A DNA stretch of 64,000 bases, from positions 1 to 64,000 of the forward strand of contig NZ_JFHR01000016.1 in the NCBI RefSeq assembly GCF_000722875.1, in the 5' to 3' direction. Below the pieces are notes generated by a model. That model had not been told where the DNA came from and did not search any database. It saw only the letters and a program-made list of their open reading frames with translations. Each line of letters opens with the position of its first letter. The stretch's first letter is position 1. Below are positions 9,122 through 18,588 of this stretch, piece after piece. This DNA comes from Sphingobium chlorophenolicum. Lineage in GTDB: Bacteria > Pseudomonadota > Alphaproteobacteria > Sphingomonadales > Sphingomonadaceae. Made by a program: the position numbers and the translations under genes.

Positions 9122-9747
9122 TCAGCGGCGCAAACCGTAAGTGTCGCGCACAGAGTCCACCGCGAGCTGATAGAGCTTCCCACAGTCCTCGGCGTTCCCA
9201 AGCAACTTGCGAAGTTCAAGACTGACCACTCCGTGCATGGCCGCCCATAACCGCAGACTGACCTTACGGGCCTCAGCCGCCCCTTCCGGAGGAAGGCAAA
9301 GCCCTACAGTATCGCGGAGATTCTCGAAACTCCGCCAGGCTTGACGCCGACTTTCGACAGGAGCTTGCCATGCCCGGCCCAGATCTCCGAACATGACATT
9401 ATATAATGAGGGCTCCTTGATGGCGAAGGAGCGACAGGCAACGATCATCTTCTCAAGACGACAATACTAATCGCTCTCGTCGCATTGATCCTCGAAGGCG
9501 CGCATCAAGCCGGCAAAACTGTGCAGATAGAGGGCGTCGAACAATCCGTCCTTGCCGCCGAAATGCGTGTAGATCATCTTCGTCGACGCATTGACTGCAT
9601 CCGCCACGCGGCGGACGGTCAGCGCCGACGGCCCCTCTTCGCTTAACAGCACCGCTGCCGCGCCGAGAAGGACGGCGCGCATGTCCGTTTCCATCGCCGC
9701 GCGCACCGCTCGAACGTCGCCCAGGCGCCCGCCATTTGGAGCCAGCG

Positions 9748-9751
<4 letters not shown>
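9122..9751 (-). pseudogene. TetR-family regulator split by an in-frame TAG
   Basis: A 209-codon TetR-type regulator in one continuous frame, interrupted at codon 95 by TAG (9467-9469). The N-terminal DNA-binding domain is intact (ALTVRRVADAVNASTKMIYTHFGGKDGLFDALY). After the stop the same frame continues with YCRLEKMIVACRSFAI and P-S-L-Y-N-V-M-F-G, the standard ligand-domain start of this group, to the end at 9122. The ATG at 9751 overlaps the stop of the nitronate monooxygenase remnant (ATGA), the classic layout of a translationally coupled pair. The product would be a 94-residue truncated repressor unless the TAG is suppressed. A Met further on (9448) could only restart an inert fragment. 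Confidence 0.8.
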
Positions 9752-10743
<992 letters not shown>

Positions 10744-10909
10744 GATGCTTCCTCCTGATGGAAACAATGTTCCCTTGGACTACATTGTTTCGCAAGGTCA
10801 AATTGCAGGGGACGCGGTCCTCCGGCAGCACGATCCAACGCTGGCATGAGCATCGGCCCACCCATCCGCCCAGCCGGACCGAGCCTCATCGCACGGCCGG
10901 AACTGGCCT

Positions 10910-11548
10910 TCAGATCTTGACGAGATGACTGGCGGCGAGCGGACCGAACGGCAGTGAGGCGAGGGGCCCGCCGACGTCGAGTGCGCCCAGGTCTATCGGG
11001 TAGAATCCCAGTGTTTCGACAAGCGCCCGCACCTGCGCCTTCGCATCCGCATCGTCACCGGAATAGAATAGCACTGTCTGCCCCCCTACGGGGCTTGCCG
11101 GCGCCAGCGTGCGCGCATCGAGGTGATTGAACAGCTTGACGACCCGCGCGCCAGGAACATGCTCGCTGAACACCGCACTGGAGTGGCGACCGCCCAGATC
11201 TATCGGCTTGATGCCGTAAGCGGCCAATGGATTGGTCGGATCCTCCGGGGACCCCGGTTCGAGGAACGTGACGGGATTAGTTGTATCAATGACGATCCGT
11301 CCGCTCCACGCCGGCAGGCCCCCGATCACGCGCCCCACATCCTCCCAGCGGACGGCGACCACCACGATGTCGGCTTGGGCAGCCTCTTCGGTCGTGCCCG
11401 CCTTTATGCTTTGCCCAAGCTCTTCGACCAACCCGGCCAAGCTGTCAGGGCCACGGCTGTTCGAAATGACGGCCGCTACGCCTGCAGCCGCGAAGACCCG
11501 GGCGACGCCCGTTCCGAGCGCGCCGGCGCCAATGATTCCGATTGTCAT
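10910..11548 (-). CDS. NADP oxidoreductase of the F420-dependent type, copy 1
   Basis: A 212-residue Rossmann-fold protein annotated in databases as NADPH-dependent F420 reductase-like. Nucleotide-binding motif GIIGAGALGTGVARVF at the N-terminus, then SNSRGPDSL for the NADP phosphate, and the KLFNHLDARTL and GFYPIDLGAL segments of the family. Sphingomonads are not known to make F420, so the real hydride partner is probably a flavin or small carbonyl substrate. Start at 11548 with GGAGGATAAGG upstream; the longer frame has none. The Rrf2 regulator gene lies 91 bases upstream on the same strand. A shorter relative sits at 24671-25264. Confidence 0.82.
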   Translation of the reverse strand: MTIGIIGAGALGTGVARVFAAAGVAAVISNSRGPDSLAGLVEELGQSIKAGTTEEAAQADIVVVAVRWEDVGRVIGGLPAWSGRIVIDTTNPVTFLEPGSPEDPTNPLAAYGIKPIDLGGRHSSAVFSEHVPGARVVKLFNHLDARTLAPASPVGGQTVLFYSGDDADAKAQVRALVETLGFYPIDLGALDVGGPLASLPFGPLAASHLVKI

Positions 11549-11595
11549 TACCTTATCCTCCATTGCGATGGTTCGTGGGGCCGCCAGGGCCTTAA

Positions 11596-11630
11596 ATAAA
11601 AATGTATGTGCTGCTGTCACAGTTACATTA
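11596..11630. promoter_or_regulatory. Candidate Rrf2 operator region
   Basis: The A+T-rich gap between the Rrf2 gene and the oxidoreductase holds an imperfect inverted repeat, TGTAACTGTG spaced from CACATACA on the minus strand. Its position directly before the oxidoreductase gene suits a binding site for the adjacent Rrf2 protein. Weak evidence. Confidence 0.25.
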
Positions 11631-11639
11631 TTGGATAAA

Positions 11640-12092
11640 TCAGGACGGCAGGGTGAGCGGCATCTCAAAATTCCCGACACTCGCCACTTCCTGCGCAACG
11701 TCGGCAAGACTGACGCCCGCCAACTCCTGTTCAAGTGCTTGGCGCGCCCGCTCGAAATGCGGTTTCAACACTTGCTGAATGCTGCCGCCCACCGGGCATG
11801 TCGGGCAAGGCGTGGTGCGATGCATTGGAAAAATTTCGGCATCTTCCACGGCCAGATATATATCGAGCAACTGGATGCGTTCCGCGGGCCTTGCCAACAA
11901 AGCCCCGCCCCCTGCGCCTAACTGGGATCGGGTGAGGCCAGCATCGTTCAGGCGAGCAAGAATGCTCCGGATTACGACCGCGCTCGTACTGGCGGAATAG
12001 GACAGGTCTTCCGACCGCACCGGCTGTCCATCGCCGACCGCCAGGACGGCAAGCGCATGAACGGCTACAGCGAAACGGGTACTGGCGGGCAT
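11640..12092 (-). CDS. Rrf2-family transcriptional regulator
   Basis: A 150-residue Rrf2 protein. The N-terminal winged helix covers RFAVAVHALAVLAV through SEDLSYSASTSAVVIRSILARLNDAGL, and the Cys cluster TTPCPTCPVGGSIQQVL near residue 95-110 resembles the redox- or Fe-S-binding cluster of the family, although only two Cys are close together. Such regulators (YwnA, CymR, NsrR relatives) sense thiol or nitrosative/electrophile stress. It lies immediately upstream of the F420-type oxidoreductase, its likely target. The start at 12092 gives the standard N-terminus MPASTRFAVAVHAL. Confidence 0.85.
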   Translation of the reverse strand: MPASTRFAVAVHALAVLAVGDGQPVRSEDLSYSASTSAVVIRSILARLNDAGLTRSQLGAGGGALLARPAERIQLLDIYLAVEDAEIFPMHRTTPCPTCPVGGSIQQVLKPHFERARQALEQELAGVSLADVAQEVASVGNFEMPLTLPS

Positions 12093-12215
12093 AGCGAAAA
12101 TCCAAAGTGTGTTACCGCTTCTATTTCATTTAATGCACCGCGTCAAGCAGAGCCCTGCGCAAAGACGCGCTTACCATGCGACGCGATGTCGCGGACGGAA
12201 CAAATATTGCCGGGC

Positions 12216-13346
12216 CTAAAAATCGTCAAAAAGGATAAGATATTTGTCTCCGGTCCTTTTCTGGGTCAAACCGGCGAGCACATTGGGTTCCAGCAAATCG
12301 GTCAAACGAATGCATCGCGCGAATTGGGTTGCAAATGTGGAATCATATTCGCTCGCGATCCGAGAAAGCAGACGCAATCTGACATCATCGCTGACGCGTT
12401 TGAGGAAATTCGTCACCAGAAACGCGCTGACCGACCAGGCGTAACCATAGCTCCGATCAAGGCCGGTCTCGCCCAGGTCGAGCGATCCATAGATATATAT
12501 CTGCTTGACCACATCGCTGCCATAGAGACTGTAGGAAGAACTGAAGCGGAGTTCCGATGCCTCCATCGCCTGCAGCAATATGTTCGTCATCCGACCGCCT
12601 CCAATCGCATCGAATGCGATTGTGGCTCTGGTTTCGGCGACCGCCGTTCGGAGCTGCGCGTGGAAGTCCGGCGCATTGCCGTCGACGACATATTGCGCGC
12701 CCAGATTTTTCAGCATCGCAACCTGCTGTTCCCCGCGCACGATATTCACCAGGTCGACGCCGTCCGCCTTACAAATCTTGATCAGCATCTGACCCAGGCT
12801 CGATGCTGCGGCGGTATGGATGATGGCGCCATGCCCCTCCATCCGCATCGTTTCGACCATGGCCAGCGCCGTCATCGGATTGACGAACAGCGACGCCCGC
12901 TTTTCCGCAGCTATATGGGCAGGCAGGATCAGGCATTCCTTAGCAGCAATCGTGCGGTAGCGCGCATACATGCCGCCACCGAACAGGGAAACCTGTCGAC
13001 CGATCATGTCGGCCACATCGGGCGCAGCGTCAACGACGGTTCCCGTGCCCTCATTGCCGACCGGCAGGGGAATGCCGATGCGGCCGGCGAAGGGACGCAC
13101 CTTCCGATCGAGCAATTCTGCCCGCATGCGTGACCCGACGCCCGCGCCGGTCCGATTTGCCGTCGACAGATCGGCCGAGGCAAGCATAAGCCCCATATCG
13201 GACGGGTTGACCGGGGCGGCCTCCATTCGGACACGCACCTCGCCTGATTTCAGGACGGGTAACGGCCTTTCATCCAGCCACAGGTCCAGCATGCCGTCAG
13301 CGCTGATCTCCGAGCGCAGGACCAGATTAGTGTCTTTGAAGCTCAT
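12216..13346 (-). CDS. MDR oxidoreductase without catalytic zinc, copy 1
   Basis: A 376-residue medium-chain dehydrogenase/reductase of the quinone-oxidoreductase/enoyl reductase group. GroES-like half: VRVRMEAAPVNPSDMGL and LPVGNEGTGTVV; Rossmann half: HTAAASSLGQMLIKICKADGVDLVNIVRG. There is no zinc-binding Cys/His set, so it should use NAD(P)H to reduce an activated double bond or quinone. Start at 13346 follows TGGAGG; the stop of the thiolase gene is only 26 bases away upstream in transcription, so the two are co-transcribed. A close relative is at 40695-41819; both share the GGGMYA.YR.I segment. Confidence 0.85.
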   Translation of the reverse strand: MSFKDTNLVLRSEISADGMLDLWLDERPLPVLKSGEVRVRMEAAPVNPSDMGLMLASADLSTANRTGAGVGSRMRAELLDRKVRPFAGRIGIPLPVGNEGTGTVVDAAPDVADMIGRQVSLFGGGMYARYRTIAAKECLILPAHIAAEKRASLFVNPMTALAMVETMRMEGHGAIIHTAAASSLGQMLIKICKADGVDLVNIVRGEQQVAMLKNLGAQYVVDGNAPDFHAQLRTAVAETRATIAFDAIGGGRMTNILLQAMEASELRFSSSYSLYGSDVVKQIYIYGSLDLGETGLDRSYGYAWSVSAFLVTNFLKRVSDDVRLRLLSRIASEYDSTFATQFARCIRLTDLLEPNVLAGLTQKRTGDKYLILFDDF

Positions 13347-13371
13347 GACGCCTCCAGTAGAAGTAGCATAG

Positions 13372-14544
13372 TCAGATAACCTCGAAGAGGCCTGCTGCCC
13401 CCATGCCGCCGCCGACGCACATGGTGATGACGACATGGCGGGCCCCACGGCGCTTTCCTTCGATCAGCGCATGGGCGACCATACGCGCGCCGGACATGCC
13501 ATAGGGATGGCCGATCGAAATCGCGCCGCCGTTGACGTTGAGCAGCTCGTCCGGAATGCCGAGTTGGTCGCGGCAATACAGAAGCTGCACCGCGAACGCC
13601 TCGTTCAGCTCCCACAGGCCGATATCCGTCATTTTCAGACCAAACCGATCCAGCAATTTTGGCACGGCGAAAACCGGTCCTATGCCCATTTCATCCGGCT
13701 TCGTCCCTGCGACGGCCATGCCGACATAACGTCCCAGCGGTTCCAGACCGCGCCGTTCCGCCATAGCCGCATCCATCACCACGACGGCCGCCGCGCCGTC
13801 CGAAAGCTGGCTGGCATTGCCTGCGGTGACGACGCCGCCCTCGACCACAGGACGCAGCAAGGACAGTCCCTCCGCAGTCGTTTCGGGACGGTTGCCTTCA
13901 TCCTGTTCGATCCGGACGAACCGGCGCGACGTCTGTCCGTTTGCCTTATCCAGAACCGCCATTTCGGTCTCGACCGCCACGATCTCGCGATCGAAACGGC
14001 CCTCGCGCTGCGCCTTGGCCGTGCGTTGCTGAGACTGGAGGGCGTAGGCGTCCTGAACGTCCCGCGCGATATTGTAGCGGCGCGCCACGGTCTCCGCCGT
14101 GTGAAGCATCGGCATGTACATGTCCGGCACGATGGCTTCCAGTTCCGGGTCAACCGTGATCCGCAGCTCGTCGGTCTGCACCAGTGAGATCGATTCGACG
14201 CCGCCTGCGACGACCACGTCCATGCGATCGACGATGACCTGCTTGGCCGCGGTCGCGATGGCCATCAGTCCGGACGCGCATTGCCGGTCGAGCGACATGC
14301 CCGCTACGCTGGCCGGCAAACCGGCGCGAAGCGCGGCAGTCCTGCCGATCGTTGCCTGATGCCCTTGCTGAAGCGCCGCGCCCACGACCACGTCGTCCAC
14401 CTCCGCCGGCTCGATACCCGCGCGCTCAACTGCCGCACGGATGGCATGCGCCGCCAGTGTGGGCGCCAGCGTGGCGTTGAAGCTTCCCTTATAGGCCCGG
14501 CCAATCGGCGTACGGGCCGTCGATACGATCACGGCGTCGCGCAT
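13372..14544 (-). CDS. Thiolase (acetyl-CoA acyltransferase), copy 2
   Basis: A 390-residue thiolase nearly parallel to copy 1, with Cys89 in [31 protein letters not shown] and [13 protein letters not shown]. It should cleave a 3-ketoacyl-CoA. The start at 14544 has GAGAGGAA upstream; a longer open frame overlaps the SDR gene and is rejected. It is the third gene of a minus-strand unit: aldehyde dehydrogenase, SDR, thiolase, MDR reductase, with gaps of 4, 61 and 25 bases. The order supports oxidation of an aldehyde to an acid, then handling of a ketoacyl-CoA, but a CoA ligase is not in this unit (one is at 20975). Confidence 0.9.
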   Translation of the reverse strand: MRDAVIVSTARTPIGRAYKGSFNATLAPTLAAHAIRAAVERAGIEPAEVDDVVVGAALQQGHQATIGRTAALRAGLPASVAGMSLDRQCASGLMAIATAAKQVIVDRMDVVVAGGVESISLVQTDELRITVDPELEAIVPDMYMPMLHTAETVARRYNIARDVQDAYALQSQQRTAKAQREGRFDREIVAVETEMAVLDKANGQTSRRFVRIEQDEGNRPETTAEGLSLLRPVVEGGVVTAGNASQLSDGAAAVVVMDAAMAERRGLEPLGRYVGMAVAGTKPDEMGIGPVFAVPKLLDRFGLKMTDIGLWELNEAFAVQLLYCRDQLGIPDELLNVNGGAISIGHPYGMSGARMVAHALIEGKRRGARHVVITMCVGGGMGAAGLFEVI

Positions 14545-14605
14545 GGTGCATTCCTCTCGATAATGATGCGCCGATCCGGCGCGACGGACGAAAGTGAAGC
14601 GATCG

Positions 14606-15394
14606 TCAGCTTGCGGCGGTGGTAACGCCGCCATCGACCACCAGTGTCGATCCCACCAGATAATCGCCGGAACGCGCCGCCAGATAGAGCGCCGCCGCCT
14701 GAATATCTTCATCGCTGCCGATGCGTCGCGCGGGGATCATCGGAAGGACCGCCTCCACATCGTCGCGGGCCGCCCGATTCATTTCGGAGGCGAAAGCGCC
14801 TGGCGCTATCGCATTGACGCAGATGTTCTCGGCGATCAGGCGCGAACCCATCTTGCGCGTCAGATGAATCAAAGCCGCCTTGCTGGCCTGATAGGAATAG
14901 GTGTCATTGACGCTGACCCGCAATCCATCGATCGATGCGATGTTGATGACCTTCGCAGGCCGTTCATCGGCGGCGGCTCTGAGGGGCGTCAACAGCGCCT
15001 GCGTCAGGAAGAAGGGGCTACGCAGGTTAAGGTTCAGCACCTTGTCCCACCCCTCCTCCGGAAAGCTGTCCAGGGATGCGCCCCAGGCCGCGCCTGCATT
15101 GTTCACAAGGATGTCGAGTTTTTCCTCTCGTTCCAGAAAGGCCTGGGCCAGCGCCCGGCTCCCCTCCACGCTCGACACGTCCTGCGGCAGAGCGTGACAG
15201 ACGCCGCCCTCCTCCGTGATATCGCGCGCAGCCTGGTGACATGCGTCGGCTTTACGTGAGGAGATGTAGACGCGCGCGCCATGCCGGGCGAAGGCCTTGG
15301 CGATCATCAGCCCGATGCCGCGCGAGCCGCCCGTAATAAGCGCGACCCGCCCGTAGAGGCCGAAGAGATCGGAAAGAGACGTGAGGACAGACAT
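14606..15394 (-). CDS. Short-chain dehydrogenase/reductase
   Basis: A 262-residue SDR with TGGSRGIG near residue 21, NNAGAAWG, catalytic Ser in INIASIDG and Y-x-x-x-K in [11 protein letters not shown] dehydrogenase/reductase of the glucose-dehydrogenase/FabG-like group; substrate unknown. The ATG at 15394 is four bases after the stop of the aldehyde dehydrogenase gene, and the site (AGGGTTGAGG) overlaps that stop, so translation is probably coupled. The start is chosen on that basis. Confidence 0.88.
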   Translation of the reverse strand: MSVLTSLSDLFGLYGRVALITGGSRGIGLMIAKAFARHGARVYISSRKADACHQAARDITEEGGVCHALPQDVSSVEGSRALAQAFLEREEKLDILVNNAGAAWGASLDSFPEEGWDKVLNLNLRSPFFLTQALLTPLRAAADERPAKVINIASIDGLRVSVNDTYSYQASKAALIHLTRKMGSRLIAENICVNAIAPGAFASEMNRAARDDVEAVLPMIPARRIGSDEDIQAAALYLAARSGDYLVGSTLVVDGGVTTAAS

Positions 15395-15398
15395 CGCC

Positions 15399-16853
15399 TC
15401 AACCCTGCACCGTTGCCGACATGGTATCTTCGACCAGCCGGGCGGCCTTGTCATAGGGCGACCAAAACAGGTTTAGATTCACGTCGCCCTTCTTCACGAC
15501 GACGCCGCGCGGGTTGGAAAACTCCCGGAACCCGTCTTCGCCATGATGGCGCCCCATGCCGCTGTTGCCGGTCCCTCCAAAACCCAGTGACGGAAGCCCG
15601 CCCTGAATTGCGCAGAGATTCACCGCTGCGCCTCCCGTGGTCGTCTGGTCCAGCACACGGGCGATCTGTTCTTCGTCCTCGCTGAACACATAGACGGCAA
15701 GCGGCCGCTCGCCCGCGTTGATGCGGTCGATCACGTCCTCCAACCTGTCGTAGGGAATGATCGGCATGATCGGGCCGAAAATCTCGTCCCTCATGACGGC
15801 CGTGTCGGACGGCGGATCGATCACCAGATGCATCGGCATGCGGCGGGTTTCCGGGTCCGTTGCAGCGTTCTCTTCCAGCGCGATGAGCGGGGCGACCGCG
15901 CCGACTTCTTCCAGCATGCCGGACAGGCGCGCAAGATGCCGGTCGGATATGATGCCGGTGCATTCGCTCGTCTTGGCGTAATCGGGCGCGGCCTCCGCCA
16001 TGAAGGCGCGCGCATGATCGGTGAAGTCGGCGACATCCTCGCGCGGCACGTAGACATGGTCGACCGAAATACACATCTGGCCGTTCTTGATGATCTTGGT
16101 GCCGATCACCGTGCCCACATTCTCCCGAGTGACGGACCCTGCGGTCATCACCGTGGGGCATTTTCCGCCCAGTTCCAATGTGACCGGGGTAAGGTTGGGC
16201 GCTGCCGCAGCCATGATCTCCCGTCCGACATTGGGGCTACCGGTATATAGAAGATGATCGAGAGGAAGCTTTGAAAAGGCTCGCGCCAGTTCCAATCCGC
16301 CCACCGCCACATAAGCCAGGTCGGCGGGGAAATATTCGCCGATCATCGTCCGAAGCAATTCGGCGGAGGCCGGCGTGTAGTCCGACGGCTTGATCATCAC
16401 GCGATTGCCCGCCCCCAACATGTCGATCATCGGCCCAAGGGCGATATCGAAGGGGAAGTTCCACGGCACGATATTGCCGATCACGCCCTTGGCTTGCGGC
16501 TGGATATACACTTCAGACTGGCCCATCAGCGCCGGATCGGCGTGACGAGGCTGCGGACGCATCCATTCTTCCAGATGGTCGAGCGCATATTGTGCGCGGC
16601 CCAGCACGCCGAGCATTTCGATCAGGTCCGACGCCCCCTTGGGATGCGAGCCGAAATCCGCGGCAAGCGCATCGTGAATAGGATGGCGATGGGCGCGGAC
16701 CATTTCCATCACGGTCTGGATACGGGCTTTGCGCGTCGCGGCCGTCGGCGTCCGATCGGCGGCGAACGCTTTCTTCTGCGCGGCGAAAGCAGCGTTCAAT
16801 TCGGCGATCGCCGCCTCGTCGGATATGCCCGTGCTGTTTTCAATGATCGCCAT
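15399..16853 (-). CDS. Coniferyl-aldehyde-dehydrogenase-type aldehyde dehydrogenase
   Basis: A 484-residue NAD(P)-dependent aldehyde dehydrogenase of the CalB/coniferyl aldehyde dehydrogenase branch, which oxidises aromatic or medium-chain aldehydes. Visible are VIGNIVPWNFPF, the active-site Glu in VTLELGGKCPTVM, the catalytic Cys in IKNGQMCISVDHVYVP and the C-terminal FGGTGNSGMGRHHGEDGF. First gene of a four-gene minus-strand operon running to 12216. The double-TetR regulator is transcribed divergently 240 bases away, making it the probable regulator. Confidence 0.9.
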   Translation of the reverse strand: MAIIENSTGISDEAAIAELNAAFAAQKKAFAADRTPTAATRKARIQTVMEMVRAHRHPIHDALAADFGSHPKGASDLIEMLGVLGRAQYALDHLEEWMRPQPRHADPALMGQSEVYIQPQAKGVIGNIVPWNFPFDIALGPMIDMLGAGNRVMIKPSDYTPASAELLRTMIGEYFPADLAYVAVGGLELARAFSKLPLDHLLYTGSPNVGREIMAAAAPNLTPVTLELGGKCPTVMTAGSVTRENVGTVIGTKIIKNGQMCISVDHVYVPREDVADFTDHARAFMAEAAPDYAKTSECTGIISDRHLARLSGMLEEVGAVAPLIALEENAATDPETRRMPMHLVIDPPSDTAVMRDEIFGPIMPIIPYDRLEDVIDRINAGERPLAVYVFSEDEEQIARVLDQTTTGGAAVNLCAIQGGLPSLGFGGTGNSGMGRHHGEDGFREFSNPRGVVVKKGDVNLNLFWSPYDKAARLVEDTMSATVQG

Positions 16854-17073
16854 GACAAGCCTTCCTCAATCCTGCCGCCCGCACTGCGCGGGTCGCTATG
16901 CCTTGCCGCGACGCGGCTCGCTTGGTTCCCATGCGACGCCGGGAACAGCTTTTGGCTATCATGCCCCCGGCGGCTTAAGCTACATAGTCCGTTGTTCAGT
17001 TAATATCTTGGCGATATCCCAGATTTAATCGACCATATGCAGGATCACGGCCTTTCCGGTTGAACCCAACATG

Positions 17074-17091
17074 GAAAACTGTACAGTTTTC
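17074..17091. promoter_or_regulatory. Perfect 18-bp palindrome overlapping the RBS of the double-TetR gene
   Basis: GAAAACTGTACAGTTTTC is an exact inverted repeat with 9-base arms and no spacer, ending three bases before the ATG at 17094. TetR proteins bind short palindromes in front of their own genes, so this is a strong candidate autoregulatory operator. No Shine-Dalgarno sequence is otherwise obvious. Confidence 0.65.
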
Positions 17092-17093
17092 TT

Positions 17094-18353
17094 ATGACCG
17101 AAACATGGCCTGTGCGGCTGGATAAATCAAAGGCCCGGCGCGAAGAGATACTCGCTGCGGCGACCCGCCTCTTCAATCGCAAAAGCTTTGCGGGAGTCAC
17201 CCTCGATGCCGTCGCCGCCGAAGTCGGGGTGACGAGCGGCGCGCTCTACCATCATTTCGCCAACAAGGAGCTGCTCGTCTTCGAATGCCTTTCCCGTGGC
17301 ATCGCGCTTTATCGCGAGGAACTGGCGCGCGCGATGGAGCAAGGGATAGACGGGCTGGAACTGGTCCGCCGCTTCATCCGTGGCCGGCTTCGACCCGGCG
17401 AACCGCGCATGATCGTCTTTTCTGACCTCAATTCCCTGCCGAAAATCCACCGCGAGGCCGTGCATCGCGGCCGCATGGAAAATGTCGAGCGGCTGGCCGG
17501 ACTGATCGCCAGCGGCGTCGCCGACGGCACGGTCGCGGCCAGAGACCCCTACCTGTCCAGTCTCGCGGTCTTTGCCGTGCTTGACTGGATGCCGCTCTGG
17601 TATTCCGAAAACAGCTATTATACGCGGCAGGAGGCGGCAGACGCGATCGACGACCTGCTAACCCATGGCGTCCTTTCCCGTCATGTCCCGGAACCTCTCT
17701 CGCTGTGCGATCCTTGGGATCTGGACGAGGCGATAAGCAGGCTCGTTCCGCACGCGAGCCGTGCGCTCCGGCGCGAGAGGATATTGCGGGCGGCCTCGCA
17801 AAGTTTCAATCAATATGGCGTGGTCGGATCGTCCATGGAGGCGATAGCCAATGACGCGGGCCTGACCCGCGGCGCGGTCTATCATCATGCGCCGGACAAG
17901 ATGACGCTGCTGCGCCTCTGCCTGGAACGCGCCTATCGACGCGAGGGGGAACTGCTCGACCTCGTCCTCCGAAAGGTCGGGACGGAAGCCGATCCCGTCC
18001 GGCGGATCATCGCGGAAGAAGTCTATATTATGCGCGCCATGGTCGCCTTGCATGAGAGCGATATCGGCCCAAAAATCAATTTTCAGAATGTGGCTTTCCT
18101 GAGCCAGGAACAGCGCCGCCAGATGTCCGGATTGCACGAGGAAGTGGTGGGCGCAAATCGCGAGCGGTACGTACGCGGCATCGATTCCGGCTTGTTCCGA
18201 AAACTGGACATAAACTTTATGCAAGAGATTGGGGCGGGCCTACGGAACAACTTCCCAACGCTTTTCACAATGTCGCAAGGTCAGCACGTCATGGACATTG
18301 CCGACCTTTGCGCGCGGCTGTTTCTTTTCGGACTAAAGCCACGTAATATATAG
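17094..18353 (+). CDS. Tandem double TetR-family transcriptional regulator
   Basis: A 419-residue protein made of two complete TetR units in one chain. Unit 1: helix-turn-helix at about residues 12-60 (VTLDAVAAEVGVTSGALYHHF) followed by a ligand domain. Unit 2: a second helix-turn-helix at about 222-270 (SSMEAIANDAGLTRGAVYHHAPDK) followed by another ligand domain ending at PRNI. Normal TetR proteins are about 200 residues and dimerise; this would be a built-in dimer with two possibly different halves. It is divergent from the aldehyde dehydrogenase operon (16853-12216) and lies just before receptor 2 (18589), both likely targets. The start is fixed by the palindrome and by similarity at MTETWPVRLDKSKARREEIL. 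Confidence 0.88.
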   Translation: MTETWPVRLDKSKARREEILAAATRLFNRKSFAGVTLDAVAAEVGVTSGALYHHFANKELLVFECLSRGIALYREELARAMEQGIDGLELVRRFIRGRLRPGEPRMIVFSDLNSLPKIHREAVHRGRMENVERLAGLIASGVADGTVAARDPYLSSLAVFAVLDWMPLWYSENSYYTRQEAADAIDDLLTHGVLSRHVPEPLSLCDPWDLDEAISRLVPHASRALRRERILRAASQSFNQYGVVGSSMEAIANDAGLTRGAVYHHAPDKMTLLRLCLERAYRREGELLDLVLRKVGTEADPVRRIIAEEVYIMRAMVALHESDIGPKINFQNVAFLSQEQRRQMSGLHEEVVGANRERYVRGIDSGLFRKLDINFMQEIGAGLRNNFPTLFTMSQGQHVMDIADLCARLFLFGLKPRNI

Positions 18354-18441
18354 TTATTATTGCCGGTCTCGACACGCCGCCCTTAGCGCAGGCGGGCCGC
18401 CTTCCATGAGTGCCAGGGGTAAGCGCGGGGCAAAAATGCCT

Positions 18442-18472
18442 TGTCGAAATAACTGGACAACATACTATGTTT
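18442..18472 (+). promoter_or_regulatory. Promoter with palindrome, receptor 2
   Basis: TTGTCG (18442-18447) and TACTAT (18464-18469) are spaced by 16 bases. AACATA-C-TATGTT (18460-18472) is a perfect palindrome lying over the -10 element. The arrangement copies that of receptor 1. Confidence 0.4.
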
Positions 18473-18588
18473 TTCCGGCACTATCCTCCGCCTATCATTC
18501 TTTCACGGTTCGGCGCCCGGTTTTGAAGCATGCGGAACCTGGCTAAGAATAAGGGCGCCAGCGCGGCTGGGCCGGTTGGAGGGGACAA

